In this document: positions 1 through 7,155 of the stretch, one piece after another
How positions within the stretch are numbered: the stretch's first letter is position 1
How the letters are laid out: each line of letters begins with the position of its first letter
Assembly: GCA_002410935.1 (NCBI GenBank)
Contig: DHPM01000001.1
Span: 1-21,233, forward strand
DNA from: Caryophanales bacterium UBA5364
GTDB taxonomy: Bacteria; Bacillota_I; Bacilli_A; RF39; UBA660
Length of the DNA stretch: 21,233 bases
Direction of reading: 5' to 3'
Position numbers and translations under genes: made by a program
The notes under the pieces: generated by a model
The model's database searches: none
What the model was told of the DNA's origin: nothing
What the model saw: only the letters and a program-made list of their open reading frames with translations

Positions 1-1
1 T

Positions 2-727
2 ACATCAAGTATTAAGAATAGTTACGCAAATGGAAATGTAAGCGGAACGAGCAATATTGGAGGTTTAATCGGAAGACATAATAGTGGAACAATAACAATT
101 TCAAGTAGTTATGCAACCGGAAATGTAACCGGAACAAACTATTATGTCGGAGGCTTAGCAGGTTATATATATTCATCTAATGTAAGTTATGCTTATGCAA
201 GTGGAGATGTAGAAGGACTAGATAGTGTCGGAGGTTTATTTGGTAATACACGTGGTGGATCGGTATCGAAGAGTTATGCGAGTGGCAATGTAAAATCTAG
301 CACAACAACAAGTAGTACTGGTCATGGAACCGGAGGTTTAATTGGATATAACCGTTCAACCTTATATGATGCATTCTCAGCAGGAACAGTTACTCGAGGA
401 GGAACAGCCGGATATATTGGCGGATTAGTTGGATATAACTATACTGGAAGCATCAATCGCTCATATGTATTAGGAAAACTAACAAATGCAAGTGCATTTG
501 TAGGAGCAATTAATTCACTATCTACAACTAATACATACTTTATAGGAGAAACAACAGGTGTTGTTTCTGGAAGTTATGTAACAAAGATAGAGTCTAAAAT
601 CGAAGCTACATATAGCAGTCGATATGAAGGATTTAATTTTGATACTATCTGGGGAATCGAATATGGAGCAACAACGCCGTATTTAAGAGGTTTAACTATA
701 CCAGAAGAAGTATATATAATTGAATGA
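2..727 (+). CDS. GLUG-repeat surface protein, C-terminal part (5' truncated)
   Basis: The reading frame is open from the window edge to a TGA at 725-727; the start lies outside the window. The 241 visible residues consist mostly of repeats of about 25-30 residues of the form SYAxGxVxG...xxGGLxGY, which is the GLUG motif of secreted or cell-surface bacterial proteins. At least five units can be read (SYANGNVSG, SYATGNVTG, AYASGDVEG, SYASGNVKS, AFSAGTVTR). A non-repetitive tail of about 60 residues follows, with Trp, Tyr and a TTPYLRGL segment typical of the end of GLUG proteins. No LPXTG anchor or C-terminal membrane segment is present, so attachment, if any, must come from the missing N-terminal part. 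Function is likely adhesion or cell-envelope interaction (family inference). The stop lies 11 bases before the next start, and the next gene's ribosome site overlaps it, so they probably share a transcript. Confidence 0.8.
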   Translation, partial: TSSIKNSYANGNVSGTSNIGGLIGRHNSGTITISSSYATGNVTGTNYYVGGLAGYIYSSNVSYAYASGDVEGLDSVGGLFGNTRGGSVSKSYASGNVKSSTTTSSTGHGTGGLIGYNRSTLYDAFSAGTVTRGGTAGYIGGLVGYNYTGSINRSYVLGKLTNASAFVGAINSLSTTNTYFIGETTGVVSGSYVTKIESKIEATYSSRYEGFNFDTIWGIEYGATTPYLRGLTIPEEVYIIE

Positions 728-738
728 AAGGAGAATTT

Positions 739-1152
739 ATGAAAAAGTTATTGTTTTATACCTTAGTGTTAGTATTAGTTATTTCAATATCTACTGGTTG
801 TGGAAAAGAAGAAAAAAAACAACCTATTGATAACAATGATAATGTTTCTGAACAAGAGAAAAACTTAGATGATACAACTGCTAAAGAACAAGATGGTATT
901 GTTTTCAAAAATATTAGAATTGAAAAGCAAGGTGCAACAAGTATCGTCCGTGGTAATGTTGAAAACAAGAGTGGAGACACTAAAGATTTTAAAGTTCAAT
1001 TAGTTATGAGTAATTCAGAAACTAAAAGAGTTTATGGCCGAGTTGAAACCGATATTGAAAATTTAGCCGATTCTGAGAAACGTGATTTTCAAATATCGAT
1101 AGTAGGAGACTATGGCTTAGTTGATGCTTTTGAGGTAATAATTATAAAATAA
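739..1152 (+). CDS. Small lipoprotein with FxLYD-like domain
   Basis: A 137-residue protein. I chose ATG 739 because AAAGGAG at 727-733 sits 5 bases upstream; the in-frame ATG at 724 has no such site. The N-terminus is Met-Lys-Lys, a hydrophobic stretch, then STGC with the lipid-modified Cys at residue 21, so it is probably anchored on the outer face of the membrane. A charged Lys/Glu/Asp linker follows. The C-terminal ~80 residues look like an FxLYD domain: a start with VFKNIRIEKQ, then VRGNVENKSG, an alternating beta pattern and a closing D-F-Q-I strand. FxLYD domains are small beta-sandwich modules in Firmicute lipoproteins with no clear biochemical role. It lies between the GLUG protein and a second lipoprotein. 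The lipoprotein call is firm; the domain call is by pattern only. Confidence 0.75.
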   Translation: MKKLLFYTLVLVLVISISTGCGKEEKKQPIDNNDNVSEQEKNLDDTTAKEQDGIVFKNIRIEKQGATSIVRGNVENKSGDTKDFKVQLVMSNSETKRVYGRVETDIENLADSEKRDFQISIVGDYGLVDAFEVIIIK

Positions 1153-1175
1153 AATTAATTTAAATAGGAGGAAAT

Positions 1176-1517
1176 ATGAAAAAAGGTTTAATTATTCTAG
1201 GTGCAGCAGTACTGCTTTTAGTTGGATGCTCAAAATCTAATAAGTATGAAAAATTAGAAACAGAATTAAAAGATAAAGCAACTAAATATTATCAAGACTA
1301 TATTGAAGGAAAGGTTTTTGGTATTAGTAATCATAAAATTAGTTTAGAGTCTTTATCTAATGCAGGTGTTGATATTGAGAACTTTGAAGATAAGAAATGC
1401 GATAAAACATCTTATGCACTGATTATTCTGACGCTTAATGAGCAAGGCGAACCAGAAGGAGATATTCAAGTTGAAAATCATTTAGCTTGTGGTGATTACG
1501 AAACACAAAAGGATTAA
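1176..1517 (+). CDS. Small lipoprotein of unknown function
   Basis: A 113-residue protein starting at ATG 1176 with a strong TAGGAGGA ribosome site at 1166-1173. The signal is clear: MKKG, a hydrophobic core, and lipobox LVGC with the lipid-modified Cys at residue 18. The mature part begins with a charged helix (KYEKLETELKDKATKYYQDY) and carries two more Cys (in KKCDK and LACGD) that could form a disulfide outside the cell. I do not recognise a family. It lies 23 bases after the previous lipoprotein gene and is followed by a strong terminator, so it is the last gene of the GLUG/lipoprotein transcript. Confidence 0.75.
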   Translation: MKKGLIILGAAVLLLVGCSKSNKYEKLETELKDKATKYYQDYIEGKVFGISNHKISLESLSNAGVDIENFEDKKCDKTSYALIILTLNEQGEPEGDIQVENHLACGDYETQKD

Positions 1518-1533
1518 GATTGTCAATAAACAT

Positions 1534-1570
1534 AAAAACCCAATCGGTTTTATACCGGTATGGGTTTTTT
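1534..1570 (+). terminator. Bidirectional intrinsic terminator
   Basis: Stem AAAAACCCA (1534-1542) pairs with TGGGTTTTT (1561-1569), with an inner CGGT/ACCG pairing. It ends the plus-strand lipoprotein genes. Its A-run on the plus strand becomes a T-run on the minus strand, so it can also end sspI, which converges on it. Confidence 0.85.
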
Positions 1571-1590
1571 GTATACACATATTTAGTATT

Positions 1591-1797
1591 TTACTGAAGT
1601 CCCTTTTTTATTGTGTTTAAAATAAATAGTTGCTCATCTTCATTACTATTATTCCAAAGTAATTCAAAAAAGACACCTAATCCAGGTAAAGTAACTTCTT
1701 CATTTTCCTCAATGCTCGCTTTAATTGAAGTACTAATTTCATTAACATCAGCATCCGCAAAGTTAGTTATAATATTTTTTCTTATATCAATTTTCAA
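1591..1797 (-). CDS. sspI: Small acid-soluble spore protein SspI
   Basis: A 68-residue protein from a TTG start at 1797. AGAGGTGA at 1810-1803 is the ribosome site for this TTG; the in-frame GTG at 1806 lies inside that site and is unlikely to be used. The length and the core match the SspI family of minor small acid-soluble spore proteins: EEVTLPGLGVFFELLWNNSN compares with the LPGLGV.FE..W signature of Bacillus SspI. SASPs are made in the forespore, late in sporulation. SspI is a minor type whose exact role is not settled. It is transcribed against the neighbouring genes and stands alone. I found no convincing SigG promoter with correct spacing. This is direct evidence for a sporulating organism. 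Confidence 0.85.
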   Translation of the reverse strand: MKIDIRKNIITNFADADVNEISTSIKASIEENEEVTLPGLGVFFELLWNNSNEDEQLFILNTIKKGLQ

Positions 1798-1875
1798 AAG
1801 TATCACCTCTAATGTTATGGTGTCAAAAAAATATCAATATATACAAAAAAGGTATCTTTTTTGAAAAAAATGTTA

Positions 1876-1881
1876 TATAAT
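1876..1881 (+). promoter_or_regulatory. Candidate -10 box for lemA
   Basis: TATAAT at 1876-1881 in the short gap before lemA; the ribosome site AAAGGGAGG follows at 1894-1902. No good -35 box is found at 16-18 bases. The TTGAAA at 1861 is only 9 bases away, and its distance to a second TATAAT at 1887-1892 is 20 bases. Confidence 0.35.
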
Positions 1882-1907
1882 AGAACTATAATAAAGGGAG
1901 GAAAAAT

Positions 1908-2471
1908 ATGAATGAATTCATGACTGTTTTAATTATTATTGGTGTATTAGTTGTTTTAATTGCATTTTTTATTATTGCCCAATATAATACGCTAGTAAGA
2001 TTAAGAAATATTGTCAAAGATCAATGGGCACAAATTGATGTTCTACTTAAAAGAAGAGCTGATTTGATACCTAATTTAGTGGAAACTGTAAAAGGATATG
2101 CATCACATGAAAAGGAAACTTTAGATGCTGTTATTACAGCAAGAAACAAGACTGTTTCAGCTACTAATCCACATGATGAAATGGCTGCTAATGGTGAACT
2201 TACTCAAGCCTTATCAAGATTGTTTGCTTTATCGGAAGCTTATCCAGATCTAAAAGCTAACACTAATTTTATGAATCTTCAACAAAATTTATCTGAAACA
2301 GAAGATAAAATATCATATGCAAGACAATTCTATAATGATGCGGTGTTAAAATATAAAAATAAATTGGAAATGTTTCCATCTAATATTGTGGCTTCAATGT
2401 TCAAGTTTAAACCTGAAGAATTCTTTGAAGCAACAGAAGCAGAGAAAGAAGTTCCAAAAGTACAATTTTAG
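1908..2471 (+). CDS. lemA: LemA family membrane protein
   Basis: A 187-residue protein of the LemA family. One N-terminal membrane helix spans about residues 5-27 with almost nothing outside the cell. The long helical cytoplasmic part has the family's conserved segments: QYNTLVRLRNIVKDQWAQID, then LLKRRADLIPNLVETVKGYA, KETLDAVITAR, and near the end ARQFYNDAVLKYKNKLEMFPSNIVA and FKPEEFFEA. Length is typical. LemA proteins are widespread and their molecular role is unsettled. Genes for LemA and DUF2207 (YciQ-like) membrane proteins are often neighbours, as here, which suggests they act together at the membrane. The start has a strong ribosome site at 1894-1902. A hairpin terminator begins on the stop codon. 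Confidence 0.93.
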   Translation: MNEFMTVLIIIGVLVVLIAFFIIAQYNTLVRLRNIVKDQWAQIDVLLKRRADLIPNLVETVKGYASHEKETLDAVITARNKTVSATNPHDEMAANGELTQALSRLFALSEAYPDLKANTNFMNLQQNLSETEDKISYARQFYNDAVLKYKNKLEMFPSNIVASMFKFKPEEFFEATEAEKEVPKVQF

Positions 2472-2495
2472 ACTTACGCATGTAAGTCTTTTTTT
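2471..2495 (+). terminator. Intrinsic terminator between lemA and the DUF2207 gene
   Basis: GACTTAC (2471-2477) pairs with GTAAGTC (2482-2488) over a 4-base loop, followed by seven T. It begins on the last base of the lemA stop codon and ends just before the next gene's ribosome site (AGAGGTGA, 2496-2503). It probably lowers expression of the second gene relative to lemA without isolating it. Confidence 0.7.
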
Positions 2496-2506
2496 AGAGG
2501 TGATTT

Positions 2507-4264
2507 ATGAAAAGGATATTATTATTTTTGACTTTATTGTTTATTCCTTTTAGTGTTACTGCTAAAGAGAATATAACTAATTACTATATCGATGCAACAA
2601 TCTTAAAAAATGGAGATGTAACGGTTAGAGAATTAATTGTTGTAGAAGGAAAGTTTGATACCTTTAAGTATTTTTTAAAGTATCCATCTTCAACTGATAA
2701 AAGATTTGATGATAGCATTGAATCATATATTGATAGTTCAATTTATGATGCTGACGATATTTCCCTACAAAATGTTAAAATCATTGATATTGATGAGTTC
2801 CTTAACTTTGATTATATTAATAAAGAAGTTCCTTCTTTATGGCAAGTTCCTAAAGATACTGCCATAAAAGGTAGAAACAATATATATACTACCAATAAGA
2901 AAAAAGATGGTTTGGAAGTAACTATTTATAGTTCAACTATTAATAATAAGAAGGGTTTTTATATTGAATATACTATTTATGATGTAGCAGTATTGCATAA
3001 CGATGTTGGTGAAGTAAAATTAGACATTTTTACCAAAGGACATCGTGATATTAAAAACTTAGAAATGGTTATTAATATTCCGAATAATCTAGAAATATTA
3101 GAAAAATGGACTCATGGTCCAATAAACGGTAATATTATTATGACGGATAAAGAAGAAATTAGAATCTTTGTCAATGAATTAGATGCTAAAGATCCATTCA
3201 GTATTAGAACTGCATTTGATACTGAAGTTATTAGTGAATCTAGTAAACTAACGAATAAAGATGCTCTTGATAAAATAACTGAAGCAGAATTAATAATAGA
3301 AGAACAAGAGATTGAAAGCATGAGATTAGAAAAATTAAGACATCAAATAGGTAAAATAACCTTAGAAGTATTAAGTGTTTTATGGTTGTTTGGAATGATT
3401 GGTTTCTTTATTAAAGTTTATTTTAAACATGATCGCGAATACCATGGTAAATACAAAAGTGAATACTATAAAAGTATTCCTGATAATTATACTCCTGCTA
3501 TTGTTGGTTATCTAATGTATAAAAGCGTTGATGATAATGATTTCGCAGCTTCGGTATGTAGTTTAATTGAAAGAAAAATTATTAAAGTTAAAAAAGTTAA
3601 AGATGATAATTACTTATTGTCTTGGACAAAAACAAAAGATTTAATGGAAACTGATAAAAAAATAATTGAACTTATTTTTGGAGCCGAAAAAGATATTGAT
3701 GTAGCAAATATTAAGACTAATGCAATTAGTAATAAAACTAAGTTTTTACAAAAATATAATAATTGGTATGTTCATTCAACTATTGAAGCAGAAAAACAAA
3801 AACTATATGAAAGCACGCCAAAAGTTAAAGTCAAAATGGTTATTTATTCTATTATTGGATTAGTAATTGCATTACTTTCGTTATTATTACCAATTGATTT
3901 ATTTATTTTTAATGTTATTTCTATTACTTCAATTATTGGTATTGTATATTTTAGTACCTTTAAGAAGAAAACAGTAAAGGGTGCCAATAAACACTCTAAA
4001 TGGAATGCTTTTAAACGTTATCTTAAAGACTTTGATGTTATGGAAATGGAAGAATTACCAGATATTAATTTATGGGAAAAGTATTTGGTTTATGCAACTA
4101 CATTTGGATTTAATGAAAAGTTATATAGTGTAATGAAGGAAAAGATAATTGGGTATGATCGTAATCATAAAACAAATAATCAAGATATGTTGGATACGTT
4201 AAGTATTTATCAAATGGTTAGTAAAGAAACAAAAAGTGCAATTAAACATGCACATACTAATTAA
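2507..4264 (+). CDS. DUF2207 (YciQ-like) membrane protein
   Basis: A 585-residue predicted membrane protein. Residues 1-19 form a signal peptide ending VTA. Residues ~20-245 are a large extracytoplasmic beta-rich domain of DUF2207 type (INxYxIDAxIxxNGDVxVxE near the start and IPNNLEILEKW later). One membrane helix lies at about 284-306. A cytoplasmic domain follows, with DNYTPAIVGYLMYKS and a winged-helix-like part (ASVCSLIERKIIKVKK). Two more membrane helices lie at about 443-461 and 464-483. The C-terminal tail has the family's WEKYLVYATTFG motif. The biochemical role is unknown. Pairing with lemA is a known association and suggests a shared membrane function. No promoter is visible apart from read-through past the hairpin after lemA. 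Confidence 0.88.
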   Translation: MKRILLFLTLLFIPFSVTAKENITNYYIDATILKNGDVTVRELIVVEGKFDTFKYFLKYPSSTDKRFDDSIESYIDSSIYDADDISLQNVKIIDIDEFLNFDYINKEVPSLWQVPKDTAIKGRNNIYTTNKKKDGLEVTIYSSTINNKKGFYIEYTIYDVAVLHNDVGEVKLDIFTKGHRDIKNLEMVINIPNNLEILEKWTHGPINGNIIMTDKEEIRIFVNELDAKDPFSIRTAFDTEVISESSKLTNKDALDKITEAELIIEEQEIESMRLEKLRHQIGKITLEVLSVLWLFGMIGFFIKVYFKHDREYHGKYKSEYYKSIPDNYTPAIVGYLMYKSVDDNDFAASVCSLIERKIIKVKKVKDDNYLLSWTKTKDLMETDKKIIELIFGAEKDIDVANIKTNAISNKTKFLQKYNNWYVHSTIEAEKQKLYESTPKVKVKMVIYSIIGLVIALLSLLLPIDLFIFNVISITSIIGIVYFSTFKKKTVKGANKHSKWNAFKRYLKDFDVMEMEELPDINLWEKYLVYATTFGFNEKLYSVMKEKIIGYDRNHKTNNQDMLDTLSIYQMVSKETKSAIKHAHTN

Positions 4265-4271
4265 TCATAAA

Positions 4272-4298
4272 AAAAGAAATGGGTTTTCCATTTCTTTT
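4272..4298 (+). terminator. Bidirectional terminator between converging genes
   Basis: AAAAGAAATGG (4272-4282) pairs with CCATTTCTTTT (4288-4298) over a 5-base loop. The stem is flanked by A-run and T-run sides in both directions. It serves the DUF2207 gene on the plus strand and the minus-strand gene whose stop codon at 4297-4299 overlaps it. Confidence 0.8.
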
Positions 4299-4653
4299 AG
4301 ACCATATAGTAATTAGAATCATTATAATTTGATTGTGTATTAGTAGAACCTGTTAATGTTTCTAATCGTGATACACGATTTTCAAGATTATTCAACCTAT
4401 TATTTAAACCACTTAGTTGTTGATCTGGTTCACCTAGATTTTGGTTGCTACCAGGCATTTGTCCACCTGGATAAGGCATTTGCCCTCCCGTCATTGGCAC
4501 TTGACCACTAGGATAAGGCATAGTATTAACAACGCCTGGCATTGGAATACTATTTTGGAATGGCATCGGCATTGGTACAGGCATTGGCATCGTTGGATTT
4601 ATTCCTTGATACATAGGAAATTGATTAAAACCACAGTTACGATCCTTTTTCAA
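4297..4653 (-). CDS. Met/Pro/Gly-rich protein with C-terminal coiled coil, possible spore coat protein
   Basis: A 118-residue protein if translated from TTG 4653, which lies 10 bases after AAAGGAG (4670-4664). The in-frame GTG at 4662 is only one base from that site and is less likely. Residues ~15-65 are low-complexity, dominated by Met, Pro, Gly and Gln: a MPMPVPMPMP run and two copies of a PYPxGQxP unit. Residues ~75-100 form a short coiled coil with regular Leu spacing (LNNRLNNLENRVSRLE). A polar Asn/Ser/Tyr tail follows. There is no signal peptide or membrane helix. I do not recognise a named family. The composition, the coiled coil, the lone transcription unit and a possible late mother-cell promoter fit a spore coat or crust component, but this is inference. 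The opposite-strand frame here is a His/Trp-rich shadow. Confidence 0.65.
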   Translation of the reverse strand: MKKDRNCGFNQFPMYQGINPTMPMPVPMPMPFQNSIPMPGVVNTMPYPSGQVPMTGGQMPYPGGQMPGSNQNLGEPDQQLSGLNNRLNNLENRVSRLETLTGSTNTQSNYNDSNYYMV

Positions 4654-4682
4654 ATTGTTCACACTCCTTTATTTGTTCTAAT

Positions 4683-4712
4683 TAATTATATGCTTTTATT
4701 TATATTTGGTGC
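4683..4712 (-). promoter_or_regulatory. Possible late mother-cell (SigE/SigK-type) promoter
   Basis: On the minus strand, ACC at 4710-4708 is followed after 15 bases by CATATAATTA (4692-4683). This resembles the SigK pattern (AC, 16-17 bases, CATAnnnTA), and CATATAAT also fits a SigE -10. A GCATATT SigE-like -35 exists at 4721-4715 but is 22 bases away, too far. Match and spacing are imperfect. Confidence 0.3.
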
Positions 4713-4727
4713 TAAATATGCTAAAAT
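4699..4727 (+). promoter_or_regulatory. Candidate SigA promoter for trmB
   Basis: Extended -10 TGcTAAAAT at 4719-4727, with a weak TTTATA -35 at 4699-4704 and a 17-base spacer. It lies just before the AGAGGTGA ribosome site of trmB. Confidence 0.5.
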
Positions 4728-4742
4728 ATAAGAGGTGATTAA

Positions 4743-5375
4743 ATGAGATTAAAAAAAGTTAAAGGAGCAAGTGAAAAAATTGATAAGTCTCCTTATATAT
4801 TAAAGGAACCAATAACTTTAAAAGGGAAATATAATGATTTATTTAACAATGATAACCCCATTAAAGTAGAAATAGGAATGGGTAAAGGGGATTTTATTAT
4901 TGAAAATGCTATAAGATACCCGAATATTAATTTTATTGGTATTGAAAAATTTGATAGTGTGATGGTAAGAGCAGTTGAAAAATTAGAGGATATTAAATTA
5001 GATAATTTAAAACTTATTAAAATAGATGCTTTATTAATTGATACTATTTTTAATAAAGAAATAGATACTATATATTTAAATTTTTCTGATCCATGGCCTA
5101 AAAAAAGACATCAAGATAGACGTCTTACTAGTCCAATATTTTTAGAAAAGTATAACAATATTTTTAAAAGTAATAAAAATATTATTATGAAAACAGATAA
5201 TCGAAAATTATTCGAGTATTCAGTAATGTCTTTTAATAATAATGATTATCTTATAAATGATATATCTTTAGATTTATATAGTGATGATATTAGTCATAAT
5301 ATCCCAACTGAATATGAAACTAAATTTGTAGCTAAAGGCATGAAAATATATAAAATAGATGTCACTAAAGAGTAG
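4743..5375 (+). CDS. trmB: tRNA (guanine-N7-)-methyltransferase TrmB
   Basis: A 210-residue class I, SAM-dependent methyltransferase that makes m7G46 in the tRNA variable loop. The SAM-binding glycine motif is EIGMGKGDF at residues 43-51. The acidic end of the second strand follows in FIGIEKF. The family's catalytic and tRNA-binding motif is NFSDPWPKKRHQDRRL at about 113-128. The C-terminal TEYExKFxxKGxKIYK block is also typical. Length is normal for bacterial TrmB. The gene has its own promoter and a good ribosome site (AGAGGTGA). Nothing is odd apart from strong Asn/Ile/Lys enrichment from the AT-rich genome. Confidence 0.95.
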   Translation: MRLKKVKGASEKIDKSPYILKEPITLKGKYNDLFNNDNPIKVEIGMGKGDFIIENAIRYPNINFIGIEKFDSVMVRAVEKLEDIKLDNLKLIKIDALLIDTIFNKEIDTIYLNFSDPWPKKRHQDRRLTSPIFLEKYNNIFKSNKNIIMKTDNRKLFEYSVMSFNNNDYLINDISLDLYSDDISHNIPTEYETKFVAKGMKIYKIDVTKE

Positions 5376-5431
5376 TGTACATTATTTGACGAAATAAAAA
5401 AATATAAATTATATGAAAATTAGTAAAAATT

Positions 5432-5440
5432 TGGTATAAT
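5432..5440 (+). promoter_or_regulatory. Extended -10 promoter for the 5458-7561 operon
   Basis: TGgTATAAT at 5432-5440 is a consensus extended -10. The -35 region has no good match. It lies 17 bases before the start codon of the lipoprotein gene, so the leader is very short. Confidence 0.6.
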
Positions 5441-5457
5441 AGAGTAGAGGGTGTTAT

Positions 5458-6063
5458 ATGAAAAAACTACTGATATTGACACTTGTGATATGCCTCATGA
5501 CTGGTTGCACAGTTGTTAGAATAAAGACAGATGATATTGACAATATTATTAATGTCGTATTATCTAAGGATAATAAACTGTTTAACCGAATTGGGAAAGG
5601 ATATAAATATTATATTCCTAGAGGGGTCAATTATATTGATACAAGAGAAAATAACGAAAAGTTATATTCAAATGGGAATTATTATTATTTATATGTTGAT
5701 GTTATAAGTTATTATTATAAAAAAGAATTTAGTTATGAAAAAAACGATGATGCTTATTATTCGAGATTTATCGATATGAATAACAAAAAAGGTTTTCTTG
5801 AAATTAATAAGATGGACAATCTATACTTAATAGAGTATATGTATAATTATGCTAAAATTGAAGCATTAGTAAAAAAAGAAGATATAAACAATGTTGTTTT
5901 AGATGCAACTTATATTTTATCTACTATTAAATTTAATAGTAATGTTATCAAGATTATGTTGGATGATGATTTATTCATTAACAAAGAAGAGAAATATGAT
6001 ATTTTTACTCCTAAAAAGGAAACGAATAACTTTATAGAATATATAGAAGATATGGAAGAATGA
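5458..6063 (+). CDS. Lipoprotein of unknown function
   Basis: A 201-residue protein with a clean lipoprotein signal: MKKLLILTLVICLMTGC, lipid-modified Cys at residue 17. The mature part is rich in Tyr, Asn, Asp and Lys (NGNYYYLYVDVISYYYKKEF). It contains KGFLEINKMDNLYLIEYMYNYAKIEALV, which reads as alternating beta strands and a helix. The end is acidic. I do not recognise the family. It is the first gene of a tight operon with an acidic cytoplasmic protein, a DUF948-like protein and a YtxH protein; the next gene starts 10 bases after its stop. The context suggests a cell-envelope function. Confidence 0.7.
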   Translation: MKKLLILTLVICLMTGCTVVRIKTDDIDNIINVVLSKDNKLFNRIGKGYKYYIPRGVNYIDTRENNEKLYSNGNYYYLYVDVISYYYKKEFSYEKNDDAYYSRFIDMNNKKGFLEINKMDNLYLIEYMYNYAKIEALVKKEDINNVVLDATYILSTIKFNSNVIKIMLDDDLFINKEEKYDIFTPKKETNNFIEYIEDMEE

Positions 6064-6073
6064 GGTGGAATAA

Positions 6074-6865
6074 ATGAAATTAATTGATAAAGTCAAGAAT
6101 TTATTTATTGAAGAAATAGAGGAAGAAAAACCGATAAAAAAAGAAGTTATTAAAGTTGAAATACCATCTCCTGAAGAACAAAAGGCTAAAGAAGAAGTAA
6201 AGAGTATTGAAACACCAGTGGTTGTTAATGAAACTTTAGAACCAATAAAAAAGGAAGAAAAGTTTAAAGAAGTAGTATTCTTTGATGATGAAGATTTTAA
6301 TACTTTAACAAATATTAGAGAAAATAAGAATAAAACAACTCTAAAGAGAGAAGGATATAATAAAGGGTCAGCACCAAAAGAAGAAAAGAAAATCTTTAAG
6401 CCGACTCCTATTATTTCACCTATTTATGGAATTTTAGATAAAAATTATCATAAAGACGAAATTGCTCCAAAAAAGGTTACTCATACATCGTTAATGTACG
6501 ATGTTGATAAAGTTACTGTTGATGATATTCGTAATAAAGCTTATGGAACTCTTGAAGATGAATTAGAGTCAACATTATTTGGGAAAACTTCTATTATTGT
6601 AGAAGAAGATAAAAAAGAAAAGGAAATTGATATGTTTGACGAATTAGAAAATGAAATAACTAATTTTAATTCAGAATTAAATGATTCCAACATTGAAGAT
6701 ACAATGGAAATGGATTTATTAAGAGAATTAGAAGCGCAATCTGAAGAATATAGTACAAAGGATGAACAAGTAGATACGGAACTTGAAGATAACAATTTAG
6801 ATTTAAATGAAGCTGATTTATTTAATTTGATTGATTCAATGTATGAAAAAAGGGAGGATGATTAA
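6074..6865 (+). CDS. Acidic, largely disordered protein with an internal SPIYGILDKNY motif
   Basis: A 263-residue protein without signal peptide or membrane helix. The N-terminus (MKLIDKVKNLFIEE) could be an amphipathic membrane-binding helix. A long Glu/Lys/Pro-rich linker follows. At about residues 110-129 is an ordered island, FKPTPIISPIYGILDKNYHK, unlike its surroundings. A second island, VTVDDIRNKAYGTLEDELE, lies at about 148-166. The last ~90 residues are strongly acidic (Glu/Asp clusters, ENEITNFNSEL). I do not recognise a characterised family; the island looks like a conserved short linear motif for a partner protein. The ribosome site (GAGGTGG) overlaps the previous stop. Its own stop overlaps the next start by one base (TAATG), so translation is coupled. 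Confidence 0.7.
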   Translation: MKLIDKVKNLFIEEIEEEKPIKKEVIKVEIPSPEEQKAKEEVKSIETPVVVNETLEPIKKEEKFKEVVFFDDEDFNTLTNIRENKNKTTLKREGYNKGSAPKEEKKIFKPTPIISPIYGILDKNYHKDEIAPKKVTHTSLMYDVDKVTVDDIRNKAYGTLEDELESTLFGKTSIIVEEDKKEKEIDMFDELENEITNFNSELNDSNIEDTMEMDLLRELEAQSEEYSTKDEQVDTELEDNNLDLNEADLFNLIDSMYEKREDD

Positions 6866-7155
6866 TGGAGTGCTTAAATGATGTATTTCCTATCATAATC
6901 TATATTTTACTAACTATACTTATAGTAGTATTAATTATTCTTGGGATTAAATTAATTAAAACATTAGGTAAAGTTGATAGGGTAGTTGATGACGTTAATA
7001 ATAAGGTTACTAAATTAGATGGAGTATTTAATATTATTGATTCTACTGCTGATGCTTTGTCAGCTGTAAGTGATAAGGTTGTTAATGCTGTTACTACTAC
7101 AATAACTAATTTATTTAGTAAGAAAAAGAAAAAGGAGGAAGACGATAATGAGTAA
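6865..7155 (+). CDS. DUF948/YtxG-like membrane-anchored protein
   Basis: A 96-residue protein with one N-terminal membrane helix (about residues 8-30, IIIYILLTILIVVLIILGIK). An amphipathic helix follows (TLGKVDRVVDDVNNKVTKLDGVFNIIDS), then a basic/acidic tail (KKKKKEEDDNE). This layout is that of DUF948 proteins such as Bacillus YtxG. The next gene encodes a YtxH protein, and in Bacillus ytxG and ytxH are adjacent general-stress genes, which supports the call. It overlaps the upstream gene by one base and the downstream gene by 8 bases. The role is unknown; it may form coiled-coil assemblies at the membrane with YtxH. Confidence 0.78.
   Translation: MECLNDVFPIIIYILLTILIVVLIILGIKLIKTLGKVDRVVDDVNNKVTKLDGVFNIIDSTADALSAVSDKVVNAVTTTITNLFSKKKKKEEDDNE

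Noticed and set aside
725..727. Recoding of TGA as Trp, as in Mollicutes
   Set aside because: TGA ends genes in positions that match family lengths, and Trp is encoded by TGG in conserved motifs such as DPWPKKRH in TrmB and NKWD in Der.
1811..1850. SigG-type promoter for sspI (TGTATA ... CATAACA on the minus strand)
   Set aside because: The spacer is 20 bases and the start would fall on the ribosome site, so it does not fit.
1613..1864. Plus-strand open frame opposite sspI
   Set aside because: The minus-strand frame matches SspI; the plus-strand frame is Ser/Ile-rich shadow and lies across a promoter region.
4441..4731. Plus-strand open frame rich in His and Trp opposite the coat-like gene
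   Set aside because: It mirrors the Met/Pro/Gly codons of the minus-strand gene, has no ribosome site and runs into the trmB promoter.
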